Shown here one piece after another: positions 10,645 to 20,845 of a DNA stretch of 26,407 nt. Both the position numbers and the translations under genes were made by a program. Position 1 is the first letter of the stretch. Each line of letters begins with the position of its first letter. The notes under the pieces are model-generated. The model worked only from the letters and a program-made list of their open reading frames with translations. It ran no database searches and was not told the DNA's origin. The DNA is from Lingula anatina (lineage: Eukaryota; Brachiopoda; Lingulata; Lingulida; Lingulidae). Location of the stretch: positions 69,397 to 95,803 of the forward strand of contig NW_019776052.1 of NCBI RefSeq assembly GCF_001039355.2, read 5' to 3'.

Positions 10645-11328
10645 CACTAACCACCCCCTTGCACAGTGAAGGTCAACACCAAAGAGATAGAAGCAGTAGA
10701 AGAGTATATATACCTTGGGCAACGGTTCAGCCTTAATGATCGAACACTGGAGAAAGAAATCCAACGAAGGATAAAAGCAGGATGGGCAGCATATGGGAAA
10801 CACAATGACATCTTCAAGAGCAACCTTCCTACCTGCCTGAAAAAGAAAGTGTTCAATGCTTGTGTGCTGCCGGCAATCACCTATGGTTCAGAGACCTGGG
10901 CACTGAATGCCTCCATGGAACACAAGCTACAAGTAGCTCAGAGAAAGATGGAAAGAATTATGTTGAACATCAATCCAAGAGAGCGGAAAACGAATGTATG
11001 GTTACGTGAACAGACCAAAGTTAAGGACGTACTGCTCACAGTTAAAGAAATGAAATGGAGGTGGGCAGGACATGTCAAAAGAATGAAGGACAATAGGTGG
11101 ACAATCAGGCTTACAGAATGGACCCCAAGGTATGGACAAAGAAAAAGAGGAAGGCCGGTCAAACGATGGAGGGATGAATTAGACGACTACTGGAAGTCTT
11201 GGAAGAAGAAACCTTGGCCAAACTGGAAATCTGAGGCTCAGGATAGGAAACAATGGAAAAAGCATGCTGAGGCCTTTGTCCAACAGTGGAACACTATAGG
11301 CTCTAAATGATGAAATGATGATGATGAT
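10645..11328 (+). mobile_element. 5'-truncated RTE-type LINE nested in the Tc1 composite
   Basis: The insert is bounded by the 9-bp direct repeat GTCCCATTC (10636-10644 and 11329-11337), which occurs once at this place in the uninterrupted element at 22585. It ends in a (ATG)n-like tail, ATGATGATGATG, as RTE/BovB-type LINEs commonly do. It carries only the 3' end of the coding region, as expected of 5' truncation during target-primed reverse transcription. Confidence 0.85.
10651..11310 (+). pseudogene. C-terminal part of a LINE endonuclease/reverse transcriptase
   Basis: About 219 codons stay open from after the stop at 10648 to the stop at 11308-11310, with no start of its own. Recognisable late-RT and thumb/C-terminal blocks in order: EYIYLGQ, RRIKAGWAAYGK, NACVLPAITYGSETWAL, KMERIMLNI, KWRWAGHVKRM, RKRGRPVKRWRDELDD and EAFVQQW. 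This is the conserved tail of RTE-clade (and related) LINE polyproteins. The catalytic RT motif with the Asp pair and the endonuclease domain are missing. The intact frame over 660 nt suggests a fairly recent insertion, younger than the host Tc1 element. Confidence 0.85.
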
Positions 11329-11337
11329 GTCCCATTC

Positions 11338-12240
11338 TTCTTAAACAGATTGGGGAAGTTGGTCCACGTTTTTATGGGGTTGGTTCTCCTCTGCATTACA
11401 CACTCCAATTCATGCCACAGTTGATTAGTAAGGTTAATATCAGGGCTCAAAGATGGTGGTTTCATCCTTAGAGCATTGTGTTACTACAACAAAAAACTTG
11501 CCAGGCGAGATTTGTGAGCAAGTGTGCAGTCATGATGAAGCCTGGAGTTAACCCCAAAGTCAGTCCTTGAAGATGGAGTGAGATATCAGCTGAGAATGCT
11601 ACGTTCAGTAATCCCACAGACACCTGAAGCTGGACATCCATCACTGGAAGGAAGTCGGCTTTGATGCAGAATCAAGTTATTTCTTGTATCCCATCAATGG
11701 TCAAATGAGGGTCTGTATACATGGTGAAAAATACCTCTTGGAAGGGTGTGTGCAGGCTAATAACGCCTGAGGTGTTAGATCAGTCCGCATTTGGAGAAAA
11801 ATTCCATTATTAGTACATTGTTCCCTTTGGAACAAAACGTAACTGGGGCATTTTACTGTAACATTCTCAACAGATATCTCACTCCATTTGCAAGAGCTGA
11901 CTTCAGGGATGCCACCGGCTTCATTGTGACAACGCACGTGCTCACAGCTCTCGTCTGGCAACCGATTTGTTGCAGAAACACAAGGTTCTGAGGATGGGAC
12001 AACCGTCTTTGAGCCCTGATATTAATACTACTGAGCACCTGTGGCATTAATTGGAATGTGCATTGCAGAGGAGAACCAATTCCCAAATTATCTGGGCCAA
12101 TTCCGCCACGCTCTTTAGGATGAATGGGACAATATCCCAAAAAACAGAATTATAACCGTTGTTGAAGGCTTGTCGCGCCGCCTACAGGAGATAATTGCAG
12201 CACATGGTAGACATACACGCTATTAGGCACGTGACCTTTA
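11338..12240 (+). pseudogene. Tc1 transposase remnants (right arm of composite 1)
   Basis: The + strand of the right arm (about 11920-12225) reads DNARAHSSRLATDLLQKHKV, then QPSLSPDINTTEHLWH, a stop, ECALQRR, and finally the end block GLSRRLQEIIAAH in another frame. These are the second and third catalytic blocks and the C-terminus of a Tc1-type DDE transposase. Several stops and shifts are present and no N-terminal DNA-binding region is seen. The left-arm counterpart is on the - strand from about 11520 back to 10540, split by the LINE. Confidence 0.8.
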
Positions 12241-12562
12241 ACGAGCACATCCTAATGCTAATTGTGTGTAAATTTGGTGACATTTGATGACGTCTTTTTA
12301 ATTTAATAGATATTTCCTTACATCTGTGGAAATCCCAGTGAAACATTGGATTTGAGGGGGTACATGTTATAAATTTGACTATATGGTATAAAATGTACAT
12401 ATTTTCGCCACTATTTTGTATTTTTTGAACCATTAATCATGTTAGACGTGGTATCTGGAATAAAAAGCACCGTTTTTAACAATTTACATCTGTGAGGTGA
12501 TAATTTGAAAATATAAGTACATGGAAATAGGGGTGGGACAACCTTTTTTGACCAATGTTGTA

Positions 12563-13895
12563 TATGCAATGCGGTATATGTATGTTTCAAGTAGATAAAG
12601 GGCCCTTGGTCATTGATGTTTAGTACTGGTAAAATACAAAAAAAAAAAAAAATAATCTTAACGGGAAGCATAAAGAACTGTGTAGTTTGTGTATTTTTTA
12701 TAGTAAGTACAGAACTGTTGTAGTTTGTATGTTCATCTAATTAACGCGGGAGACATCATGCGTTTTCTTTATGTCTTTAATTAAAGTGTAGGTTAGAAAA
12801 TTTCACGTCGTCCCTAATAGCAGTTTGTAGAACCATTTTATTTTAATGACACAAATCCCTAATATTTTGAAGATTTGAAAATGTAGTGACAGTTACATAA
12901 GTATTAGAAGTACATGTAAACACGTACATGCGTGTACCTGTATAGACACCAGCTCATAGAAATTTGTTTACATCTAGGTATTTGAATGTTCCAAGAATAA
13001 AAGAAATCGCAATGTTGCCTTCATGATAGACACCGTTTAATTTACCAACCTCTCGAGATAAATACATAAAAATTGCTTGGTTTCCAACAGGAATGTCTGA
13101 AATAACATTAACCATATCAAATCTATGTAATGTGGTATATGTATGCATCAAGTAGATTAAGAGAACTTTAGAGGCTGATGTTTAATACTGGTAAAATGTA
13201 AAAATAATGATCATTACGAGATGTTAAGAGGCTTGTGTGTTCATCTAATTAACGCGGGAGACATCATGCTTTTTTTGTCATATATGTCTGTAATTAAAGT
13301 GAAGGTTAGAAACGTATCCATCGTCGCAGTGAACCATTTGTAGAACCATTTCATTTAATGGCACAAGGCCCTGGTTGAATTAGCAATGAACATCACACAA
13401 AGGCGTAATTGCCATTTAAAGGTACTCAATTAGCATATAAGACTAATTAGTTTACTTGAGAGAGTAATGTAGAGAGGCTAACAGAGCACGCTAGATACAT
13501 TGTATAGCAAAGATATCGAATCGTTGTATGTGTCTGAGTAATTTTAAGTATACCTGTAATTATATACATAACATTTTTAGTTTGTGTGTTCATACAATTA
13601 AAGCCGGAGACACCGTGTTATATTTGTCATGTATTTATGTCATCAAAGTGAATGTTAGAATGCTTTAAGTCGTCCCTAACAGCAGTTTGAAGAACCATTT
13701 CGTTTTAATGGCACAAACCCCTGGTTGAACTTCCAATGAATGTCACACAAATGAGTAATTGCGCATTTAAGTGACCCAATTAACATATTATACACGGTAA
13801 GACTAAATAGCTATCCGAAAAGGGTAGTGTGAAATAGACCACACGCCATGCTAGATACAACCGTATTGCAAAGATATCGAATGATACGTACATCT
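12563..13895. repeat. Three diverged direct repeats in the 5' flank of copy C
   Basis: Related blocks start near 12715, 13231 and 13581. Shared features in order: TTCATCTAATTAACGCGGGA (blocks 1 and 2; CATACAATTAAAGCCGGAGA in block 3), GTAGAACCATTT or GAAGAACCATTT, and GGCACAA. Blocks 2 and 3 then also share CCTGGTTGAA, AATGAACATCACACAAA/AATGAATGTCACACAAA and GCAAAGATATCGAAT. Sequence before block 1 (12570) recurs before block 2 (13131: GGTATATGTATG, CAAGTAGAT, TACTGGTAAAAT). No coding frame. The last unit ends about 90 bp before the ATG of copy C, so the promoter probably lies in or beside it. No TATA box or factor site was identified with confidence. Confidence 0.75.
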
Positions 13896-13985
13896 TATTT
13901 TCAAGTGACTAAATAACTATAAGTAAATTGGGTGCATTCCAAGTTAGGATATTTACTCACTAGCATCCAATTTGCGTTGGACGAC

Positions 13986-16900
13986 ATGGCCAAACCCACG
14001 TGTTGGAAACCATACTGTGCCTTCCTTGCTATCTTAGAGACTGCTCTCTGCTCAGCAACGTTCTTTGGGTGGCCAGCATATGTGTATATATTCATAGAGG
14101 AAAAGTTTTACTATTCTCTCTGCCATTTTGATTCTGGAGTTGATGGTAGCACCGCAGATCATGCTCGTACGCTTCACGGTAATTACACACGAGAAACGGC
14201 CGAAGACAGCCTCGTCCAAAAGTGCACTGAGCAGGAAGACATGCTGAACCTAGTTTACACGGTTGCCATGGTCGGTTTTGTGCCTGTCTTAGCCCTTGGT
14301 TATATCTATGATCACTGTGGGACGGTTTGTGTGAGAATCCTATCTATGTAAGTATACTGTGGGTACTTTACAGAACAACAATTAGCGTGGCTGATCGGCC
14401 CTGTCTTTACCCACCCAGTTTCTCTCTCTCTCTCTCCACTGAAATACAAAATAGTAAAGTGGCATAAAAGGTTCCTTGAACCAAAGTTGAAAACCAGTGT
14501 TATCTCCACCCTAATATTCCTATGTTTCACAAGGCACCAGTATAGTTACTGAATGAGGTTATAGAAACTATGCATTTTGTGACTTATAGATGTTGTGGGT
14601 TCCAGTTAAGGTGAGCGCTACTGTGTGAATTATTTTTTTTTTTCATGTAGTTTTACGTGGAACACATGGTATCCCGAAATAAAAGCCTAATGTTTTTAAT
14701 CCCACACGCCTTAAGGCGTCAAGGATATTGCAAATACGTCTAAAACTCGATTTTTTTGGTTTTTTATATGTTAGAAATAATCAATATTGGATCTAATACT
14801 GAATTATGTTATATTTTTGCAACACGGACTAAAATATACATTTGGACGAGTTTTTCTACCTGTCCTGACTGGCACGCGTGGCAGCCTTTAGGCTCCGCCT
14901 CCGTTGCAAAGCAACGAAAGTAGGTAGGCCTACTCAGCTGTCAATCATTTCTCATGGAAGAGCGGCTTTCGTGGGGCGAATAAGTTTGCGCACAAAAGTA
15001 AGATTTTCTGGCATCTAGATAGAAACAAACAACCTAATTTTAGTAAATAATGGTGTATAGACCTTCCCGATCAATTAGATAATAACAGGTAAGGTGGAGG
15101 TGCAATTATTTGTTAAATTAGCCCAATTACCTGTGTCGAATAGTTTACGAGCGATTTCTCAGCTTTGTTGATGACATAGTCTAATCTTCACCCCCCCCCC
15201 CATATCTCATTATTTAACTGTCAGATTGACATGAAATTTGATGTGGTTGTGTTTCAGTATATTTTCTAGTCAGCTGCACCTTCAATTTTTGATTGACCTT
15301 ATTTTTGATTTATTTTTGAAGTCATTAATACTGAAAGTGGAGGGTTCATATATATTTCGTGAAATTCGCGTTTTATCGAAATAAAATCAAAAGTAAAAAT
15401 AATAAGAGAAAATCCTGAATCAGTCTACTGGTTTTTGTGCTAGCCTTTAGATAGCTCTTTTAATTGTGTTTATAGGGCTTTTTGTTTAAGTGAAAACCTT
15501 GAATAAAAAAATGACAATTTTAGCCCCAAAATGCTGATATTACGTCACTCGTGTAACACTGCGACTACAAGCTTTAGAAAATTGTTTTGGTAGACCATAT
15601 CTTTTAGTTAATAGGAAATTAAAGTAGATTCATGAGTTTTGAACTTTTTCATTAATATTCTTGACCCCTTAATTACTTATAAGCTACGGTAAGCATTTTG
15701 GTAATTAGAACCCTTTCCTGGAATGGCTGTATTATTGACCAATGTGCAGCTGACGAAAATTACTTGCCGAACTAAAGGGATAAATCACCAATCACAAAAA
15801 GCCTAAAAAGAATCTTATGGAAATCGTTACAGAGTGATTACATGTAGTTCAATAGATGCTGTAACGATTTTTAAAATCTTTTCATTTTCTTTAAGATGCA
15901 TGTGCGCCGGTGGATTTTTGCTGATGGCATTAGCTGAGAGAGGTAAGTTTAAGTTACGAAACTGATTCTTGCTATATATACTGTAAATGTCATACTCGCC
16001 ACATGTGTAAAATACACCCCATGTCAGTAATGATGAAATCGGAAAAACATACCAGGTAAATAGGATTTGGGGGTACGTCTTATATTCTTGATACTTTTAG
16101 TATTCAGCATTAAAACCCTACCTATGATGCCTATATATAAGATTACATTAATGCTACATTAGCGCTCAAGCAATGAGCTAGGAGAACGAGAATAATTTCC
16201 CCTAACCCTTTTATCATAATATTGTGTGGTAGGAATCGTCTCCCAGAATGCAGTGTATATTTACACCTTTATGCTTACTATTATACGATTAATTTATTTA
16301 ACCATATAACCTCTTCATCTTATTAAGTACACAGACTGGACAATAGAAGTGTCAACCCAAAAGATCACAAAATGAGAACAAAATATACATTCTACCAAAA
16401 TATGCAGTTTTAAGTCCAAAATTAGTACTTACTGGTAGTGGCATAGCCACGTGACCTAATAATAGGTGCCAGTCTACGAAGCAAGGATTCATATAATTGT
16501 CTGATGCGTTCAGGGCTTATGCTGGCCCAAGCATGAAACACTGAATATAACAGAGTTTCTTTGCTGGTTGACGGGCATTTGTAAAAAGTTTTGACATATC
16601 ATTCCACAGATTTTCTATTATGTTTGCATCCGGACTCTGGGCAGGCCACGCCACCCTGCGAATGTCCTGTTGGTCAAACCTAACATCAACTGCTCTGGGC
16701 CTGTAACAAGGAGCATTGTCATCCTGGTGAACAAATGGATAATTCCTGTCACCAAACATGTTAGTAATATAAGTGAGCAAGCCTGACTCCAAAACATCGA
16801 TATATTTCTAGTGATTCATGTTTCCATCAACCATTATCAATTCGCCCACGCCATGGGTGCTGATACAGCCCCACACCATGATGAATATGCTGCTCCGGGT

Positions 16901-19900
16901 GCGAAAATTCAGTGCATGTGGTTCAAATGCTTTACCAGCAGTTCGGCAGCATCGTACCCGTCTGTCATCAGAGGTCAGACCAAAGCGACACTCAGTTCCA
17001 GATCCTGTTGACCCTAGTTCACTCTACGTTGCCTATTTTGTAACGATATAAGAGGTTTCAGTCTTGCTACCCTGCTGTACACTCTATGAGCATGTAACCG
17101 ACGCCTACCAATTATCACAGACACATTCTTATGACCCATTAGAGGCAACCCGTTAGAGGCAATTTGTCTCTTGATCCAGTGTTTCTATACCGAAACCAGA
17201 CCCTCTGCACGGTTCTGACTGAACAATTCAATTGTATCGATATTCTGACATTGCTTATATCCCGCCTCTTAAGGTTAATAACTTGCACCTATAACCGTTA
17301 GATAATTACCTGTATCATGCCATATTGGAGGAAGACAGGGATAGCATTTGCTGTACATCTACAAGACCAACAATAAAATTCCATAGTATAGCGGTTTATA
17401 CTCATTGGTCACATTATAAGTAGACCAGACATTATAAGTACCCAAAATATGCCTTCTTTTATTACTCATAGTTAGGGGGTGACACTTCTTTTGTCCAGTA
17501 TGTGTATGTAAACGATATACTAAAATATATTTGGGGACAAAATTGCGACAGAGTTTATTTTTCACCGTGCATTTCCTTGCAGCGTGTGAAGCGTCATGCT
17601 ATCAGTCCTGAAAAGAACACACAAAGATGCATATAAAATCCTACATGGCCGCATGAAAACGTAAGATCTATTTTTTTTTTTAAATTTTGATAGGAAGAGA
17701 ATGGCTGTTATTCCCTGGGGCTGTATTCCACCAGCTCGGGGGACTCCAATTGGCTATTACTGACATCCAAGTGGCCGGACTATTTCCTAAGCTAAAGGCA
17801 ACACTCATTTGTCTTATTGCCGGTGCAGAAGTCAGTGGTTTAACTCCTATCTTGTTAAAGGTAGTGCATTCAATTACGTATGTGAATAACTGTGTGCTAA
17901 TCGTCTAATGAGCATTTTGAAGCCTGAAGCACTTATGCAAATGTTGTTTTGTTGGATTAAATAACTTAAGTAACAACTTAAATTTAGCCAGTTATAACTA
18001 TATTCACGGAAAACAAAAACAATCTTCCTAATGGTAAAAAACATTAACAATACCTTGGGTGGTATCATAGAATGATACCTTTTATTATGCATATCGGTGC
18101 ACGTCTATGCTTTCCAATTTCACGAAAAATAAATTTAATTCTAGTTGGCCTACCAGACCGGAGTGACGTACAAAACGTACATGTTCACCTTTACCGGCAT
18201 CATACTTCTTCTCTCCTCTGTCAACACAATCGTCCTTCCACCTAGACAAGATGAAGACGGCAACGACATTGACATAGCCTGTTGCTTCGAGATACGCAAA
18301 CGACACAGCGACACCAATATATCCCGTAAACTGAGCAACAGCACTTGTAAAAAAGCCAAGCAAACTGACCTGTACGTACCTGTGGCAAATGACACGTTGA
18401 AAGATAATTTTGTTTTGGAGAACGGTTGGTCAAATTCAGCATACACGACCGATGACGTAAGCATCAGACCAAACACGAACTACGTTCGTGCCGTATACCC
18501 ACAAACCTCTGGTGTTCATTCCACAAAAAAGGTCATAGCAGTTTTCACAAGCAACTCTAAGGCAACAGGGGAAGAAGCCAGGGAAAACAAGGTTGGAAGT
18601 GACGGTCACCAGGCTGCTAATAAATTCCCCAGCTATCAACATAAGAATAAAACCGATCAGAAAGAAACACGTGTTGACGGAAGTAAGCAGATGGCGTGCA
18701 AAGGAGAAAACTCAGTACGCAAAGATGCCAAAAGCACTAACAGTAGTTCACTACCTGGCACGCTAGTGATTCTCAAAAACCCTACATTTTGGATGTTGAT
18801 GCTTTGGTATTTGTGTCAGGAAACCTTCATCATTACATATCAAGGCATTTTTTACGCGATGGTCAATTACAACGAAAACAATGTCAAAAACAAAGGTAAT
18901 AAATTTTGACCTATATATTTTAATTTCTCTCTCCCTTTGGCTCTCTTTCTCTCTCTTTCTCTCTGTCTCTCCCTCTCTCTCTCTCTCTCTCTCCCGCTAT
19001 CTCATTTTTTCTCTGTTGCCTAAAATGTTTAACCACCTCTTCACAAGAATCAACTGAAAGAATATCTTATCGAATCAAAATTATATTACAGTAAGTGCGT
19101 ATACGGACGTGTATTCCTGGTTCCAAGTGGGTTCTCTGATCTGGGCCTTGCTGACTGGTTTGAAGTTTGACAGACATGTTGCTGATAAAGCCACGATAGG
19201 TGATAACAGTTTTCTGCATGTTGCTTCTCCCGCGATCATACAGGCAGTAACGTCTTCTGTTCTTTTTATGGAACTAGCATGGTATCTATGCATTTAGCCA
19301 AATTATTCCTCCAAAATATTATAGAAAGAAGTAGCCCTAACAGTCGCTGCGTTTTGTCAAATGGCATGCATACTATTAACAGAGTCCGTGTGGCCCATCG
19401 TTGTCAGGAGCTAGCTGTCATGCAACGCTTTTGTACTAGATAAAGGTTCTTTGGTTTTCAAGATCTTGATAATACATATGGTTTAATAGTATCAAAAAAG
19501 TGCAAAAATGATTCATGTTCTGATGTCATTATATGTTTCAGACAAAGAGCCATGCGTCATCCTTCCATTTTTCCTTACATCATTGACGGGATTCATTGTA
19601 TTCATAGCCTGTTGCTTATCCATTATCGAGCTACATGTTGTGGCCATTTTGTTTTACTCTTTGTTGAGAACCGGGAGCCATGCCTTACATTTGACATACA
19701 TGACCACCGCGTAAGTACATGTAGATTTAATTTTGCTAAATATTAAACATATGTGCATGCAATAATTTCAACCTGCTAGCTCCACAGATGTAACGAGCAC
19801 CTAGCACTTACAGACTTAATTTGTGATAAAAAATATATCTAAAGTACATGTAAAACGCTACATACATGTAAACCGTAGAGACGATACCCCTCCATGTAGA

Positions 19901-20384
19901 TCTGTCATTAAACCATTAAAATTATAGGTTTCCAAAGGAACATTTCGGAAAAGCATTGGGAGCACAATTAAGCATTGTGTATGTTTTCGCCTTTATTGAA
20001 CTACCAGTATTTTCCTGGTATAAACACAGCTTGGAATTAAAAGGCTTGGTACGTATGTAGAGCAGTCGCATTCTATTACATCAGGTAATATTGAAAGAAA
20101 TTAATACTGGGTTACAGGAGTTAATGCGTGGTGAAATCATTACACAAGAACCATAGTGGACTTTTCCAAACTTACATTTGGCTATCGACTATTTGAAAAT
20201 AATATTCATTTTCACAAAAAAATATAACCGATTGAAAACTTAGATTCAAAGAAGGTTACTAAAATGATGACAACTCGCCTGGTACTTTTTATTACAGGTC
20301 GGAATGCTGTTCTGGGCAATATGCTTCACCGCCAGCTGGCTGCATCTTTTTCTCTTCTTGTGTTACAGTTACACGCCTCAATAA
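13986..20384 (+). CDS. SLC43-like major-facilitator transporter, copy C, complete 8-exon gene
   Basis: Exons: 13986-14347, 15896-15942, 17694-17860, 18145-18895, 19092-19199, 19542-19710, 19928-20048 and 20298-20384 (TAA). All introns are GT/AG and phases agree, giving 1812 nt and 603 residues. Twelve membrane segments can be placed: TM1 (about 10-36), TM2 (87-108), TM3-TM6 (118-222), a soluble loop (about 225-400), then TM7-TM12. The MFS loop 2-3 motif G-x-x-x-D-x-x-G is at 105-112 (GYIYDHCG). An N-glycosylation sequon NYT is at 66-68 in the first outer loop. HFGKALG in exon 7 matches the SLC43 signature before TM11. SLC43 proteins (LAT3, LAT4, ENBT1) are facilitative carriers of large neutral amino acids or purine nucleobases at the plasma membrane; which applies here is unknown. 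At 603 residues it is longer than the vertebrate members I know of (about 490-570), owing to the loop. The ATG has G at +4. It is the only intact copy in the window. Confidence 0.9.
14348..15895. other. Intron 1 of copy C
   Basis: A 1548-bp intron. It starts GTAAGT and ends TTCTTTAAG. A stretch from about 14700 to 15600 begins with the 14-bp palindrome ACGCCTTAAGGCGT (14706-14719) and is compositionally distinct (GC-rich patch 14870-14980, C run at 15191). It may be an old repeat, but no terminal repeats or coding sequence were found. Confidence 0.6.
16330..17504 (-). mobile_element. Tc1/mariner-like element in intron 2 of copy C
   Basis: The left end CACAGACTGGACAATAGAAG and the inverted right end (CACATACTGGACAAAAGAAG on the - strand) form terminal inverted repeats of about 30 bp, flanked by TA on both sides (16328-16329, 17505-17506). 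The 1175-bp length suits a slightly deleted Tc1-type element. It is unrelated in its ends to the palindromic composites. It sits in the intron in antisense to the host gene. Confidence 0.85.
16500..17240 (-). pseudogene. Decayed Tc1-like transposase
   Basis: Read on the - strand, a 91-codon open piece (16517-16792) has VHQDDNAPCYRPRAVDVRF and WPAQSPDANIIENLWNDM, the DNAPxH and SPDxNxIENLW blocks around the second and third catalytic acidic residues. Upstream (16793-17240) are scattered pieces in different frames, such as VYSRVARLKPLIS and MVWGCIS-like sequence, separated by stops. No intact protein. This is the source of the element at 16330-17504. Confidence 0.85.
18241..18765 (+). other. 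Expanded cytoplasmic loop between TM6 and TM7, copy C exon 4
   Basis: Between LPPRQDEDGN and SLPGTL the single large exon 4 encodes about 175 hydrophilic residues rich in Ser, Thr, Lys and Asn. Copy A has the same flanking sequence (LPPRQDDDGN, LQGSLL) but a shorter loop that does not align obviously with this one beyond the first dozen residues. In MFS carriers this loop lies in the cytoplasm between the two six-helix halves. No known domain was recognised in it. Confidence 0.7.
18926..18994. repeat. CT-rich imperfect microsatellite in intron 4 of copy C
   Basis: TCTCTC tracts with CCT and GTCT interruptions fill most of the 196-bp intron between exons 4 and 5. Confidence 0.9.
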
Positions 20385-20744
20385 GATCACAACCAGACAA
20401 GGGAACTTTACAAATGGTCGCATGATACCAGTTTTGCCACTGGGCTATAGATGTAGCCACAGTATACTATTAATATTACTTCGTGGCCGGAGGATCGATA
20501 TACCTTCTGTCTACCAAAACCTACAGACATCGCTACACTGTCGAGCTCATATGTCTGTATTCCTCCTTTCTTCAAACTATATATATTGCTACACAACTGA
20601 GCTGCTATGTTTAGCTATGTTTATATTCATCCGATCCTCAAACTATGTATGTATATTGACTTGTTAGATATGCACCAGCCTAAAGAAATTGGCTAACTTC
20701 TGTCTTTTAACTTGATGCCGTGTTATGTGCAGTGTATGATTCAT

Positions 20745-20750
20745 AATAAA
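20745..20750 (+). terminator. Candidate polyadenylation signal of copy C
   Basis: AATAAA 361 nt after the TAA at 20382-20384, in otherwise unremarkable 3' flank (20385-20763). The exon 5-like relic begins directly after it. Confidence 0.45.
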
Positions 20751-20763
20751 ATTGCTCCCCAAA

Positions 20764-20833
20764 GGGTTCGCTGCTCTGGGCGATCCTGACTGCTTTGGTG
20801 TTGGATAAATGTGTTGCCAGAGCAACCAAAGGC
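20764..20833 (+). pseudogene. Exon 5-like relic downstream of copy C
   Basis: About 70 bases resemble the 3' part of exon 5: GTGTTGGATAAATGTGTTGC against copy A GATGCTGGATAAACTTGTTGC, then GAGCAACCAAAGGCG followed by a donor-like GTAATT. It begins some 13 bases after the AATAAA of copy C and has no 5' half. It marks another, otherwise lost, member of the array between copies C and D. It is closer to copy A than to copy C. Confidence 0.65.
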
Positions 20834-20845
20834 GGTAATTTAGGT

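Larger units (their letters stand above)
10207..12560. mobile_element. Palindromic Tc1-like composite element, copy 1 (interrupted by a LINE)
   Basis: The ends CAACATTGGTCAAAAAGG and its inverse (12543-12560) are flanked by TA (10205-10206 and 12561-12562), the Tc1/mariner target duplication. Without the nested LINE the length is about 1.66 kb, like the second copy at 22585. Both arms hold decayed transposase 3' halves pointing outward from the centre. The right arm on the + strand has DNARAHSSRLA and then SPDINTTEHLWH (the DNARPH and SPDxNPxEHLW catalytic blocks of Tc1). The left arm on the - strand has SPDINLTNQLWHELEC and WDNIPQNRI. Stops and frameshifts are frequent. It is non-autonomous and probably old. 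Confidence 0.85.

Noticed and set aside
11853-12140. 95-codon minus-strand frame in the right arm of composite 1, with a relative at 23532-23819
   Set aside because: It is antisense to the transposase remnant. Its conservation between the two elements follows from their common origin.
16811-17051. Two + strand frames of 66 and 77 codons in intron 2 of copy C
   Set aside because: Antisense shadows of the decayed minus-strand Tc1 transposase.
18085-18642. Minus-strand open frames across exon 4 of copy C
   Set aside because: Shadows of the + strand exon, whose splice sites, phase and homology to copy A are clear.
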